Source: Mesorhizobium terrae
GTDB taxonomy: Bacteria; Pseudomonadota; Alphaproteobacteria; Rhizobiales; Rhizobiaceae
Length of the DNA stretch: 64,000 nt
NCBI RefSeq assembly: GCF_008727715.1
Contig: NZ_CP044218.1
Span: forward strand, 2,497,501-2,561,500
Reading direction: 5' to 3'
Notes under the pieces: model-generated
Databases searched by the model: none
The model's input: the letters and a program-made list of their open reading frames with translations, nothing else
What the model was told of the DNA's origin: nothing
Translations under genes and position numbers: made by a program
Shown here: piece after piece, positions 29,258 to 40,619 of the stretch
Layout: each line of letters opens with the position of its first letter
Numbering within the stretch: position 1 is the stretch's first letter

Positions 29258-30895
29258 ATGGATTTTTCGACGGTCGACCGCAGCTATGCGAAGGCGCGCG
29301 CGGAATTTCGCTTGCCCGCGCCGGAGCATTTCAACTTCGCCTTCGACGTGATCGATGACTGGGCCCAGCGTGACGACCGCACGGCGGTGATCGCCGTCTC
29401 GCGAGATGGCGAGGCGATCCAGCGCATTTCCTATTCGCAGCTTTCGCAAGGCTCGAACCGCCTTGCCAATGCATTGCGCCAGCTGGGCGTCGTGGCCGGG
29501 GACTTTGCCTGCGTCGTCATCGGCCGCGTGCCGGCCTGGTACACGGTTCTGTTCGGCTGCATGAAGGCGGGCGTGGTTTCGATGCCCGGCACCAACCTGC
29601 TCACCGCGCATGACCTCGCCTACCGGATCAACCATTCCAAGGCCACGGCGGTCATCGTCACCTCCGAGCACTGCGCCAAGGTCGACCAGATCCGTGCCGA
29701 ATGCCCGACGCTGCGGACTTTCATCGTCGTCGACGGCGAACGCGAAGGCTGGCTGTCGCTCGACAAGCTGCTCGCCGAGGCGTCGCCGCAACTGGACCGC
29801 TCGGCATTTCCGCCGACACGTTCCACCGACATGATGATGGCCTATTTCACCTCCGGCACCACCTCGCTGCCGAAGATGGTGCCACGCGACCACGGCTATG
29901 CGCTGGCGCATGTGGCGACCGGGTTGTTCTGGATGGATCTCAGGCCCGGCGACGTGCACTGGTCGCTCACCGATACGGGCTGGGCCAAGGCCGCCTGGGG
30001 CATCCTGTTTCCGCAATTGATGCTCGGCACGCCGGCCGTGCTTTACAATGGCGACGGCGCCTTCGATGCCGACATGCATCTGAAGCTGATCGGCAAGCTC
30101 AAGGTCTCGACCTTCTGCGCACCGCCCACCGTCTACCGGCTGTTCGCGCAGCAGGATCTGAAACGCTACGATCTTTCCAGCCTGCGCCGCTCGCTGGGTG
30201 CCGGCGAGCCGCTTAATCCCGAGGTGATGCGCATCTGGAAGGAGGCGACCGGCACCACCATCGCCGACGGTTATGGCCAGACCGAGACCATCAACATCGT
30301 CGCCAATTTCCCGGGCGAGGAGGTGCGTTTCGGTTCGATGGGCAAGCCGGTGCCGGGCTACGATGTCGATGTCGTCGACGATGACGGCAAACGATTGCCC
30401 GACGAGGAGGTCGGCCATATCGCGGTCAGGATCACCGATCCTTATCCGGGCGGCCTGTTCCACGGCTACTACACCGGCAAGGCACTCGACACCGCCTCGT
30501 TCCGCCATGGCTGGTATTATACGGGCGACACCGCCCGGAGAGACAAGGATGGCTATCTCTGGTTCGTCGGCCGTTCCGACGACCTGATCTCGTCGGCCGG
30601 CTATCGCATCAGCCCGTTCGAGGTCGAAAGCGCGCTGATCGAACACAAGGCGGTCGCCGAAAGCGCGGTGGTGGGCAAGCCGGACCCGACGCGCGGGCAG
30701 ATCGTCAAGGCCTATGTCATCCTCGCCAAGGGTTTTGCGCCGTCGGACGAGTTGGCGCGCGACATCCAGGATTTCTGCCGTAACCTCACCGCGCCCTACA
30801 AATATCCGCGCGAGATCGAGTTCGTCGACGCGCTGCCCAAGACTATCTCCGGCAAGATCCGCCGGGTGGAGCTCAGGCAAGCCAGCAAGAAATAG
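29258..30895 (+). CDS. Acyl-CoA synthetase, ACSM / benzoate-CoA-ligase type
   Basis: 545 residues of the ANL superfamily. The P-loop FTSGTTSLPKM is at 197-207, YGQTET is in the second third, GWYYTGD is before the hinge, and the C-terminal catalytic lysine is in KTISGKIRRVEL. The SLPK form of the P-loop and the length match medium-chain acyl-CoA and aryl-CoA synthetases, so the substrate is probably a medium-chain or aromatic acid. The ATG at 29258 follows GGAGGAGAGG directly. It stands alone on the plus strand. It could activate the acid made by the preceding P450-ALDH operon, which is a guess from proximity. Confidence 0.9.
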   Translation: MDFSTVDRSYAKARAEFRLPAPEHFNFAFDVIDDWAQRDDRTAVIAVSRDGEAIQRISYSQLSQGSNRLANALRQLGVVAGDFACVVIGRVPAWYTVLFGCMKAGVVSMPGTNLLTAHDLAYRINHSKATAVIVTSEHCAKVDQIRAECPTLRTFIVVDGEREGWLSLDKLLAEASPQLDRSAFPPTRSTDMMMAYFTSGTTSLPKMVPRDHGYALAHVATGLFWMDLRPGDVHWSLTDTGWAKAAWGILFPQLMLGTPAVLYNGDGAFDADMHLKLIGKLKVSTFCAPPTVYRLFAQQDLKRYDLSSLRRSLGAGEPLNPEVMRIWKEATGTTIADGYGQTETINIVANFPGEEVRFGSMGKPVPGYDVDVVDDDGKRLPDEEVGHIAVRITDPYPGGLFHGYYTGKALDTASFRHGWYYTGDTARRDKDGYLWFVGRSDDLISSAGYRISPFEVESALIEHKAVAESAVVGKPDPTRGQIVKAYVILAKGFAPSDELARDIQDFCRNLTAPYKYPREIEFVDALPKTISGKIRRVELRQASKK

Positions 30896-30909
30896 GCGGC
30901 AAGGCCGGC

Positions 30910-31416
30910 TCAGGCCGCGTCGCGATTGGTCAGCGCGATGTGGCAGCAGCCGCTGCCATGACCGGGCGTCCAGGTGACGTTGTCGAAGCGCACGCCCGTC
31001 GCCTCGAACAGGCCGCGGTCGAAGGCGCCGGCTATACGGCAGAGCGTCGCCAGCCGTTCCTCGCCGACGCCGGCTTCCACCCAGGCGTCTTTCAGCGGAC
31101 AGCGCTTCACCTTGAAGGCGATGCGGTCCGCCGCGCGCTCGATATCGGTCGGATACATCCTCCCGTCATCCGGGCTGACCGCCAGAAAGGCCTCGCCGAT
31201 GGCGCGCGCATCGTTGGGACCGAAGCGTGAGAAAGCTGTCGTTGCAACTTCCTGGCCACGTTTTTCGATGGCGCGAACCATGATCGCCTCGGCCTGTTCG
31301 GCGTCCAATTCGGCCGTCAGTTCTTCCAACATCAGCCGGTAGAGATCGGCACGGTTGCGGAAGGCGGAATCGAGCTCGCGCGCGAGTTTCTCCGCTCTGG
31401 CGTCGGGGTCGGTCAT
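30910..31416 (-). CDS. L-2-amino-thiazoline-4-carboxylic acid hydrolase-like protein
   Basis: 168 residues resembling the ATC-hydrolase family, whose founding activity opens 2-amino-thiazoline-4-carboxylate on the route to cysteine. Conserved-looking cysteines are C106 (KRCPLKDAW), C126 (TLCRIAGAFD) and the pair C157-C158 followed by H159 (GSGCCHIAL). Such a cluster suggests metal binding or a catalytic thiol. The ATG at 31416 overlaps the stop of the ABC ATPase gene by four bases, making it the last gene of the importer operon. Its substrate may therefore be the imported compound; which compound is not clear. Confidence 0.72.
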   Translation of the reverse strand: MTDPDARAEKLARELDSAFRNRADLYRLMLEELTAELDAEQAEAIMVRAIEKRGQEVATTAFSRFGPNDARAIGEAFLAVSPDDGRMYPTDIERAADRIAFKVKRCPLKDAWVEAGVGEERLATLCRIAGAFDRGLFEATGVRFDNVTWTPGHGSGCCHIALTNRDAA

Positions 31417-32213
31417 GAGGCGTCCTGCGTGGCTTTTCTGGTCAACTTCGGCGCGGCGGCAACAAGCGCCTTGCCTATGTTGGAGTGCGGATTGTCGATG
31501 ACGGCACGAGCGTCGCCCTGCTCGGCGATGCGCCCGCCATCCAGAAGGATGATGCGATGCGCGAAGGCACGCACCACGCCAAGGTCGTGGGAAACGAACA
31601 GATAGGCGATGCGTTCCTCGCGTTGCAGATCGAGCAGCAATTCGAGGATCTGGCCACGCACTGAAACGTCCAGCGCCGAGACGGCTTCGTCCAGCACGAT
31701 CAGCGACGGTTTGGTGGCTATGGCGCGCGCGATCGCCACGCGCTGGCGCTGGCCGCCGGAAATCTCATGAATGTGTAGATGAGCCAGATCGGGCGACAGG
31801 CCGACACGCTCGAGCAGGGCGGCGATGCGGTTTGGCCGCTCGCTGCGGCCAGCAAGTCCATGGATGCGCAACGGGTCATCCAGCACGCGCGCCACCGTGG
31901 CGCGGGGGTTGAGCGCGGCGAGCGGGTCCTGGAACACCATTTGCAGCCGCGCCCGCCTCGCGCGCAGCGCCGCTCCACGCAGGGCCAGGAAATCCTCGCC
32001 CTCGAATGTTACCTGGCCGGCATCCGGCTCGATCAGCCGCAGGATCAGTCGCGCGATGGTCGATTTGCCGGAGCCCGAGGGGCCGGCGAGCGCCAGCGTC
32101 TCGCCCGGAGCAATCGAGAAGGAAATATCGTCGGCGGCGGCGACGCTTACTGCCCCGCGTCGGAACCGTTTGCTCAGGCCCGAGACGACAAGCAGCGGCT
32201 CAGACATGGCCAT
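31413..32213 (-). CDS. Peptide/nickel-type ABC transporter ATP-binding protein (DppF-like)
   Basis: 266 residues. Walker A GPSGSGKST is at 44-52, the Q-loop in MVFQDPLAALNP, the signature EISGGQRQRVAIARA, Walker B LIVLDEAVSALD and the switch histidine in LFVSHDLGVV. It pairs with the adjacent DppD-like ATPase to drive import through the DppB/DppC-like permeases. It starts at the ATG at 32213, or at 32207, overlapping the upstream ATPase gene. It lacks the long C-terminal oligopeptide tail of some DppF proteins. Confidence 0.9.
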   Translation of the reverse strand: MAMSEPLLVVSGLSKRFRRGAVSVAAADDISFSIAPGETLALAGPSGSGKSTIARLILRLIEPDAGQVTFEGEDFLALRGAALRARRARLQMVFQDPLAALNPRATVARVLDDPLRIHGLAGRSERPNRIAALLERVGLSPDLAHLHIHEISGGQRQRVAIARAIATKPSLIVLDEAVSALDVSVRGQILELLLDLQREERIAYLFVSHDLGVVRAFAHRIILLDGGRIAEQGDARAVIDNPHSNIGKALVAAAPKLTRKATQDAS

Positions 32214-32997
32214 GCTCCGTCGTCGGGATCATCGGCGTCGCGTCGAGCCCGATATGGGCGGCGAGCAGCTTTTTCGTATAGGCATGCGCAGGTGCCTGGA
32301 TGACCGCGTCCGCGCTTCCCAGTTCGACCATCTTGCCATTGCTGAAGACGGCGATCCGGTCTGCCAGTTCGGCGGCGAGCGCGATGTCGTGGCTGACGAA
32401 CAGCAGCGCCATGCCATCCTCGCTCACCAATTGCCGGATCAGTGCAACGATCTCGGCCTGGACGATGGTGTCGAGCGCGCTGGTTGCTTCGTCGGCGATC
32501 AGCAATTTGGGGCTGGCGGCGATTGCTGCGGCAATCGCAACCCGCTGCTTCTGGCCGCCGGACAGCTGGTGCGGAAAGGCGTGCAGCACCGTTTCCGGGT
32601 TTGGCAATTTCACCCGGCGCAAGAGGTCGAGCGCGCGGTTTTCGGCATCCGCCCATGACAGGCCAAGATGCGCGCGGGCCACCTCCGCCACCTGCCGGCC
32701 GATCGCCATCACCGGGTCGAGACTGGCGGCGGCGTCCTGGAAAACGAAGCCGATGTCGCGGCCGCCAGTCGGCACGCGTGACTGCCCCGACCACAGGATC
32801 GCACCGTCCACTTTTGCCGTGAGCGGCAACAACCCGGCAATGGCCAGCGCCAGCGTGCTCTTGCCGGAACCGCTTTCGCCGATGATGGCCAGCCGCTCGC
32901 CGGCGGCGATGTCGAGATCGATGCCGGCAAGCGAGGGCGCACCGTCGCGCCGGTAGCTGACCGACAGGTCGCGGATCGAGACGAGCGGGGCGGTCAC
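32200..32997 (-). CDS. Peptide/nickel-type ABC transporter ATP-binding protein (DppD-like)
   Basis: 265 residues. Walker A GESGSGKST is at 41-49, the signature is QLSGGQKQRVAIAAA, Walker B is LLIADEATSALD and the switch His is in LFVSHDIALA. The GTG start at 32997 overlaps the stop of the permease gene (GTGA). The 567-residue open frame that reaches 33903 is a chance extension through the permease gene. It is the first of two ATPases in the set. Confidence 0.9.
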   Translation of the reverse strand: MTAPLVSIRDLSVSYRRDGAPSLAGIDLDIAAGERLAIIGESGSGKSTLALAIAGLLPLTAKVDGAILWSGQSRVPTGGRDIGFVFQDAAASLDPVMAIGRQVAEVARAHLGLSWADAENRALDLLRRVKLPNPETVLHAFPHQLSGGQKQRVAIAAAIAASPKLLIADEATSALDTIVQAEIVALIRQLVSEDGMALLFVSHDIALAAELADRIAVFSNGKMVELGSADAVIQAPAHAYTKKLLAAHIGLDATPMIPTTEHGHV

Positions 32998-33815
32998 GAC
33001 AGGCCCTTCCTGACGGCCGTGCCTTCGACAATGCCTTCCCCGGCGAGGTAGACGCCAAGCACGGTCAGCACCAAGGCGATGCCAGGGACGATCGACAGAA
33101 AGGGAGCCGAGCGCAGAACCGTGCGGCCCTCGGCGATCATGCCGCCCCAGGTGACGCGGTTGGGGTCGCCTAGGCCGAGGAAGGACAAGGCAGCCTCGAT
33201 GAGGATTGCCGACGCGACGATCACCGACGACAGCGCCAGCACCGGCGGCAGGGCATTGGGAAGGACTTCGCGCAGCGCGATCTCCAGCGGGCGCATGCCG
33301 ATGACACGCGCGCCGGCGACGAAATCGCGTTCGCGGATCGACAGAACCTCGGCGCGGGCGACGCGCGCCGGGCCGGTCCAGGCCGACAGCGCGATGGCGA
33401 TGACGACGACGGCCAGCGACGGCCCGACGACGCTGACGAAGGCCAGGGCCAGCAGGAAGGAAGGCACGGTCTGGAAGGCGTCGGTGATGCGCATCAGCGC
33501 TTCGTCGACGATACCGCCGGCAAAGCCGGCCAAGGTGCCGATCACCGCGCCGACGGCAATCGCCGCCGCCGCCGCGGCAAGCCCGACGGCCAGCGACGTG
33601 CGAGCGCCGTGGAAGAGTTCCGCCATCACGTCTCGCCCCAGCCTGTCGGTGCCGAGCGGCAGCGCCCAATCCTGGAAAGGCGGCAGCAACGGTGCGCCCT
33701 TGATGGCCAGCGGATCGCCCGGAAACAGCAGCGGCGCCGTCAGCGCCATCGTTGCCAGCAGCGCCAGGATGCCGAGCCCAACCAACGCTTCCGGTGTGTT
33801 CGCCAGCCGCCTCAT
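32994..33815 (-). CDS. Peptide-type ABC transporter permease (DppC-like)
   Basis: 273 residues with about six membrane segments. It has the N-terminal APLLFPGDPLAIKGAPLLPP / GTDRLGRDVMAEL periplasmic motif of DppC/OppC permeases, and the EAA loop (REVLPNALPPVLALSSVIVASAIL) that docks the ATPase. The ATG at 33815 overlaps the dppB-like stop by four bases (ATGA). Together with the next gene it forms the membrane channel. Confidence 0.9.
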   Translation of the reverse strand: MRRLANTPEALVGLGILALLATMALTAPLLFPGDPLAIKGAPLLPPFQDWALPLGTDRLGRDVMAELFHGARTSLAVGLAAAAAAIAVGAVIGTLAGFAGGIVDEALMRITDAFQTVPSFLLALAFVSVVGPSLAVVVIAIALSAWTGPARVARAEVLSIRERDFVAGARVIGMRPLEIALREVLPNALPPVLALSSVIVASAILIEAALSFLGLGDPNRVTWGGMIAEGRTVLRSAPFLSIVPGIALVLTVLGVYLAGEGIVEGTAVRKGLS

Positions 33816-34798
33816 GCACCAGCCTCGCTGGCACCGACGCGCGGATCGAGGAAGGCATAGGCGATGTCGACCAGAAGGTTGATGAGAATGACCAGAACGG
33901 CACTCACCAGAATGATGCCGAGCAACAGCGGCGTGTCGCGCAATGCCACCGCCTCCTGCGCCAGCTTGCCGAGGCCGGGCACCGAAAAGATGCTTTCGAT
34001 GACGACGCTGCCGCCCAGCATCTGGGCGGACTGCAGGCCGAGCATGGTGACCAGCGGCAGCAACGCATTGCGCGCGACATGGGCGAGCACGATGCGCCGG
34101 CGGGAAAGTCCTCTGGCGCGGGCGGCGCGCACGAAATCCAGCCGCCACACCTCTGCCATGCCGGCGCGCATCATTCTCAGGTAAAGCGCCAGATAGATGA
34201 GCCCGAGCGACGTCACCGGCAGAACGAGGTGGTTGGTTATGTCGGCGGCGCGGGCGAAACCGGTCTTGCCGGAAGCCACCGTCTCGAAGCCGGCGATCGG
34301 GAACCAGCGCAGATCGACGGCAAAGACGATGACCAGCACCAGCGCCAGCCAGAAACCGGGCACCGCATAAAGGGCGAGCGAAGCGGTCGACAGAAAACGG
34401 TCTAGAAAACTGCCGGGCCGTGCGCCGGCATAGATGCCCAACGCCGAACCGAGGCCGAAGGACAGGGCGGTGGCGCTGCCCATCAGCAGCAACGTCACCG
34501 GCAAACGTTCGAAAATGACGTCGCGGATCGGTCGCGAGAAGGCGACCGAGTGGCCGAGGTCGAAATGCAGTAACGCCCAAAGATAACTGGCAAGCCGCGT
34601 CACAGCGGACTGGTCGAGGCCCCATTGCTGGCGCAGCGCTTCGACCAATCCAGCGTCGCCGCCGGTCGAAACGACATAGGCATCGACCGCGTCGCCGGGA
34701 GCCGCCTCAAGCAGCAGGAAGGTGCCGACAACAACGATCAGAAGCACGAAGACGGAGCCGACGAGGCGTCGGCGCAAGAGAAGCAGGGCACGGTTCAT
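33812..34798 (-). CDS. Peptide-type ABC transporter permease (DppB-like)
   Basis: 328 residues with about six membrane segments. The N-terminal signal-anchor helix is followed by TFLLLEAAPGDAVDAYVV, a DppB/OppB hallmark. The loop RAARARGLSRRRIVLAHVARNALLPLVTMLG is the EAA coupling motif. It lies 74 bases after the substrate-binding-protein gene, and all five ABC genes run in the order SBP, B, C, D, F. Confidence 0.9.
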   Translation of the reverse strand: MNRALLLLRRRLVGSVFVLLIVVVGTFLLLEAAPGDAVDAYVVSTGGDAGLVEALRQQWGLDQSAVTRLASYLWALLHFDLGHSVAFSRPIRDVIFERLPVTLLLMGSATALSFGLGSALGIYAGARPGSFLDRFLSTASLALYAVPGFWLALVLVIVFAVDLRWFPIAGFETVASGKTGFARAADITNHLVLPVTSLGLIYLALYLRMMRAGMAEVWRLDFVRAARARGLSRRRIVLAHVARNALLPLVTMLGLQSAQMLGGSVVIESIFSVPGLGKLAQEAVALRDTPLLLGIILVSAVLVILINLLVDIAYAFLDPRVGASEAGA

Positions 34799-34872
34799 GG
34801 GTGCAAAGACACCGAGGTCACAGCCGCCGAGCTTATCCGCGAGCGGCTGCCGACCTCAAGCGCCGATGGGAC

Positions 34873-36483
34873 CTACTTCGCCACCCAGGCGTCCGCCCAG
34901 TTGGACACAGCCCAGCGCGGATTGTCGGCGATGTTGCCGACACTTTCATTGGCGACCGAGATGAAGGTCCAGTCGGCAACGTTGATGAAGGGCAGATCCT
35001 CGGCCACCTTCTTCTGGAATTCCTTGTAGAGGTCGGTACGCGCCTTGGTGTCCAGTGTTCCGGCCGCCTTGGCGATAAGCGCGTCGATCCCGGCATTCTT
35101 GTAGCCGCCCTGGTTGGAGAAGGGCACGCCGTCGGGAATGCCGCTCTGCGCCAGGATGGTGGTGGAGATCGCCGGGTCGCCGCGGAACACCGGCGGGCCC
35201 ACCGCGAGATCGAAGGCGTGGTCGGTGTAGACCGCCTTGATATGCGCGGCGGAATCGTTGTTGACCAGTTCCGCGTCAATGCCGATGGCGGCGAGTGCCT
35301 GGCGCAGATAGTCGCCGAATTGCTTGGTCTCGTTGAAATAGGGTGCTGGCAGAAGCTTCAGCTTGAAGCGGGTGCCGTCGGCGCCGCGCTTGTAGCCGGC
35401 CTCGTCGAGCAGCGCGTTGGCCTTGGCGACATCGAAGGCGTAGGCCGGCACTTCGGCGGTGTAGAACTGCTTATCGTTCTTCGGCACCGGCCCGCTGGCG
35501 GTCTCGGCATAGCCGAGGAAAACCGTCTTGACGACGAAGTCCTTGTCGATGGCGTGCGCGATGGCCTGTCGTACCTTGAGGTCGGCCAGTTCCTTGCGGC
35601 GATGGTTGATTTCCACCACCAACTGATAGGTCAGCCCCTCGTAGCCCTTGGTGACGACCTTGAGGCCCGGCACCTTGGCAATGCGGGCAAGATCGGCCAG
35701 CGGCACTGCCGAGAAGGCGGCGAGCTGGATCTGCTCGGCTTCCAGCGCGTTGGCGGCCGCCGAGCGGTCCGGCAGCACTAGATAGACGATCTCGTCCAGA
35801 TAAGGCTCGCTCTTGCCCCAATAGCTGTCGTTCCTGGTCAGCCGGTAGTATTGGCCGGCCTTGTATTCGGCGAATTTGAACGGGCCGGTGCCGACCGGCG
35901 CGGCATTGGCCGGGTTCTCCTCGATCTTGCCGTTCTCATAGATGTGCTTGGGCACGACGCTGGTCAGCGCCGGCAGCGCGTTGCGGATCAGCTGGAACGG
36001 CGTCGGTTTGGCGAATTTGAAGACGGCGGTGTGTTCGTCCGGCGTTTCGACAGCTTCCAGATCCTTGAAGACGACGCGGCCGAGGTTCTGCAGCGGTTTC
36101 CATATCTGCAGCGCGGAGAAGGCGACGTCGGCCGAGGTGAACGGCTTGCCGTCGTGCCAGGTCACGCCTTCGCGCAATTTGAAGGTGGCCGATTTTCCGT
36201 CTTCCGAGCCCTCCCAGCTGACGGCGAGGCGAGGGCTTAGCCCATCCTTGCCTTCATAGTCGGCTTCGGCGAGCGGCTCGACGATCTTGGACGAAATGAA
36301 GAAGACGCCGTTGGAGGCGACGATCGCCGGGTTCAGGTTGCGCGGCTCGGAATCGGCGGCAACCGTCAGGCGTCCGCCCTTCTTCGGCTCCTGCGCCCAG
36401 CCGATCGTCGGCAGGGCCGTGGAGGCGAGCAGCAGGGCCGCGCCTGAAAGCACCGAACGCCTGGTGATGCTGAAATCCGACAT
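34873..36483 (-). CDS. Peptide-type ABC transporter substrate-binding protein (SBP family 5)
   Basis: 536 residues. The N-terminal export signal SITRRSVLSGAALLLAS has twin arginines (R8, R9), suggesting Tat export, and is cleaved near WAQE. Family 5 features are present: LTVAADSEPRNLNPAI, the LAVSWEGSEDGKSATFKLREGVTWHDGKPF strand region and NPANAAPVGTGPFKF. It binds the solute in the periplasm and delivers it to the DppB/C-like channel. The ATG at 36483 has GGGGAG seven bases upstream; the 79-codon upstream extension is rejected. It faces the amidase gene across 254 bases, so a peptide or amide ligand is plausible. Confidence 0.92.
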   Translation of the reverse strand: MSDFSITRRSVLSGAALLLASTALPTIGWAQEPKKGGRLTVAADSEPRNLNPAIVASNGVFFISSKIVEPLAEADYEGKDGLSPRLAVSWEGSEDGKSATFKLREGVTWHDGKPFTSADVAFSALQIWKPLQNLGRVVFKDLEAVETPDEHTAVFKFAKPTPFQLIRNALPALTSVVPKHIYENGKIEENPANAAPVGTGPFKFAEYKAGQYYRLTRNDSYWGKSEPYLDEIVYLVLPDRSAAANALEAEQIQLAAFSAVPLADLARIAKVPGLKVVTKGYEGLTYQLVVEINHRRKELADLKVRQAIAHAIDKDFVVKTVFLGYAETASGPVPKNDKQFYTAEVPAYAFDVAKANALLDEAGYKRGADGTRFKLKLLPAPYFNETKQFGDYLRQALAAIGIDAELVNNDSAAHIKAVYTDHAFDLAVGPPVFRGDPAISTTILAQSGIPDGVPFSNQGGYKNAGIDALIAKAAGTLDTKARTDLYKEFQKKVAEDLPFINVADWTFISVANESVGNIADNPRWAVSNWADAWVAK

Positions 36484-36737
36484 GACTGAACTCCCCGCCA
36501 AACCGCCCACTGCCGTGAGCTTGCAAATTCCGGACGAGCTCCCGATCCGCCCATCCCAACGGCGCGGATTATGGACTTTGTCCGGCGTTTCGCCAGAGAA
36601 GGAATTGGCGCAAACGGCCCTGGCGTTGAAATTTCCATCCGCTGGACCAGCGTGGATGTCGGCAAGGGACGTTGCGGTTTGGTGGGCTGCGTGAGACAGC
36701 AGACCCAGCCAATTCGTCAAAACGAGGTGCCGTGTCG

Positions 36738-38033
36738 ATGTCTTCCGTCCGCGACCGTCTTGAAGCCGTTCTTTCGCGTTTGGCCGCCCGCGCCGCCGAC
36801 GAGCGCGTATTCACCAGGCTTTATCCCGAGGCCGCGCGCGCGGCCGCCGATGCGGCGGATGCTCGGCGCAAGGCTGGTGTATCGCTCGGCCCGCTCGACG
36901 GCACGATCGTCTCGATCAAGGATTTGCTCGATGTCGCTGGCGAGCCGACGCTGGCCGGCTCGCTGCTCCGGCGCACTGCCGCCGCCGCCGAACGCGATGC
37001 GTCCGTCGTGCAGCGCCTGCGTCAGGCCGGCGCGGTCATCATCGGCAAGACCAACATGACCGAGTTCGCCTTCACCGCGCTCGGGCTGAACCCGCATTAC
37101 GGCACGCCGGGCAATGCCGCTGACCCGGCGCGTGTTCCCGGCGGGTCTTCCTCCGGCGCCGGCGTGTCGGTGGGCGAAGGCACCAGTGTCATTTCCATCG
37201 GTTCCGACACCGGCGGCTCGATCCGCATTCCCGCCGCTCTGAATGGCGTCGTCGGCTTCAAGCCGACCGCGCGCCGCGTACCCTTGGAAGGTGCCTTTCC
37301 GCTGTCCTTCGCGCTGGATTCGCTCGGGCCGCTGGCGCGCACGGTTGCCGATTGCGCGGCTGCCGACGCAATTATGGCTGGCGAGGAGCCAACGCCGCTC
37401 GTTCCCGCCCGGCTTGACGGCCTGCGCGTCGGCATTCCGCGCGGGCATCTCTTCCGTGACACCGAAGAGCCGATCGCGCAGGCGTTCGAGGCGACTGTCG
37501 GCAAGTTGGAGCGATCCGGCGCGCGGATCTTCGACATTGCCATCGACGACCTCATCGATGCGATGAACGAGGCGACCCAATATGGCTCCATCGCCGGCAT
37601 GGAAGGTGCCGCCATTCATGCCGACTGGCTGGCGGCCGGCACCGACGTTCCAGTCGATCCGCATGTCAGCTTGCCGTTGGCGCGCTACGCCAAGGCACCC
37701 GTGCCGATCTATATCCGCACCATGCGCAGCCGCGCCGAACACATTGTCGAGATGGATCGCAGGGCCGAGGATTTCGATGTGCTGGCGCTGCCGACCGTGC
37801 CGGTCGCGGCACCCTTGATCGAAGCGGTGATGGCCGATCCAAAGTTCGACGATCGCATGGAAGGGCTTTTGCTGCGCAACACCGAGGTCTTCAACTATTT
37901 CGACCAGTGCGCAATCTCACTGCCCATGCCGGGCACGGGGCTGCCGTCCGGCCTGATGCTGGTCGCCCGCAATGGGGATGACCGCCGTCTCCTGGCGATC
38001 GCAGCCTCGGTGGAGGCTTTGCTCAAAGCCTGA
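36738..38033 (+). CDS. Amidase signature family hydrolase
   Basis: 431 residues of the amidase-signature family, which hydrolyses carboxamides through a Ser-cisSer-Lys triad. All three residues are present: K61 (VSIKDLLD), S137 (PGGSSSGAG, cis-Ser) and S161 (SDTGGSIRIPA, nucleophile). No signal peptide is seen, so it acts in the cytoplasm. I use the ATG at 36738 (MSSVRDRLEA); a GTG two codons upstream is nearly as good. It is divergent from the peptide-type importer, so it may hydrolyse the imported amide. It ends 31 bases before a strong bidirectional terminator. Confidence 0.9.
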   Translation: MSSVRDRLEAVLSRLAARAADERVFTRLYPEAARAAADAADARRKAGVSLGPLDGTIVSIKDLLDVAGEPTLAGSLLRRTAAAAERDASVVQRLRQAGAVIIGKTNMTEFAFTALGLNPHYGTPGNAADPARVPGGSSSGAGVSVGEGTSVISIGSDTGGSIRIPAALNGVVGFKPTARRVPLEGAFPLSFALDSLGPLARTVADCAAADAIMAGEEPTPLVPARLDGLRVGIPRGHLFRDTEEPIAQAFEATVGKLERSGARIFDIAIDDLIDAMNEATQYGSIAGMEGAAIHADWLAAGTDVPVDPHVSLPLARYAKAPVPIYIRTMRSRAEHIVEMDRRAEDFDVLALPTVPVAAPLIEAVMADPKFDDRMEGLLLRNTEVFNYFDQCAISLPMPGTGLPSGLMLVARNGDDRRLLAIAASVEALLKA

Positions 38034-38061
38034 ACAGGACGAGACGAAAGCCAATTGTTGG

Positions 38062-38095
38062 AAAGGCCCGCGCCTCATATGGCGCGGGCCTTTTT
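38062..38095. terminator. Bidirectional terminator between the amidase and rbsC genes
   Basis: Ten-base-pair stem (38065-38074 and 38081-38090), extended by AAA/TTT, with T runs on both strands. It separates two convergent genes and would end both transcripts. Confidence 0.92.
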
Positions 38096-38100
38096 CATGG

Positions 38101-39065
38101 CTACTTGCCGCCGCGGCGTCTCAAGCCGTCGAAATAGACGATGACGATGATCAGCGCGCCGGTGATGACGCGCTGCCAGAAGGCGTTGACGTTGAGCAGG
38201 TTGGCGCCGTTGTTGATGGTGGCGAGGATGAAAGCGCCGAGCAGCGGCCCGTGCACCGAGCCGATGGCGCCGAACAGCGAGGTGCCGCCGATCACCGACG
38301 ACGCGATGGCCTGCAGCTCCCAGCCTTCGGCCTGGGTCGGATTGCCGATGCCGATGCGGGAAGCCAGCAGCACGCCGACAAAGGCCGCGCACAGGCCCGA
38401 CAGCGTGTAGGCCATATAGATGGTGCGCTGGACATTGACGCCGGAAAGCCGCGCTGCCTCGGCATTGGAGCCGACCGAGAACAGGTAGCGGCCCCATCTG
38501 GTGTGGTGCAGGAAGACATAGGCCGGCACGCCGACCAGGATCACCATCCAGAACAAATTGGGGATGCCGACAAAGGAGCCGCGCGAGAATTCCTGGAAGG
38601 CGTCGTTGTTGATCGAGATCGAATTGCCATTGGTCATCAAGAGGCCGATGCCGCGTAGTGACGTGAGCGTGGCCAGCGTGATGATGAAGGGCGGCAGGCC
38701 CATCTTGACGATGCCGAAACCGTGGAAGAGGCCGATGGCCACGCCGATGAGCAGCGTGATCAGGATGGCGAGGAACACCGGCAGCCCGGAATTGATCAGC
38801 ATCGCCGTCGTCACCGTGGCGAAACCCACCACCGCGCCGACGGAAAGATCGATGCCGCCGGTGATGATGACGAAGGTCTGGCCGACCGCCAGGATGGCGA
38901 TCATCGAGCCCTGGCGCAGCAGGTTGGAGATGTTGTTGGCAGTGGCGAAGCTCGATGTCGAGAAGGACAGCAGAACCCACAACAGCACCAGCAGCGCCAG
39001 CAGCGTCAGGCCAAACAACGCATTGTAGTTGCGTTTCGGCTTTTCAGCGGGGATCGCCTCGGTGC

Positions 39066-39069
<4 letters not shown>
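38101..39069 (-). CDS. Ribose-type sugar ABC transporter permease (RbsC-like)
   Basis: 322 residues with eight or more hydrophobic segments of the BPD_transp_2 family. The conserved GQTFVIITGGIDLSVGAVVG segment is near residues 60-82. The cytoplasmic VGSNAEAARLSGVNV loop contacts the ATPase. The ATG at 39069 overlaps the ATPase stop (ATGA). The transporter family carries ribose, xylose, fucose and other monosaccharides, so the label ribose is only a family name here. Confidence 0.9.

Positions 39070-40619
<1,550 letters not shown>

Noticed and set aside
32994..34625. Long fused-looking frame over two permease genes
   Set aside because: Only the DppC-like part has membrane and EAA motifs; the upstream part is a shifted frame of dppB, with a 4-base start/stop overlap marking the true boundary.
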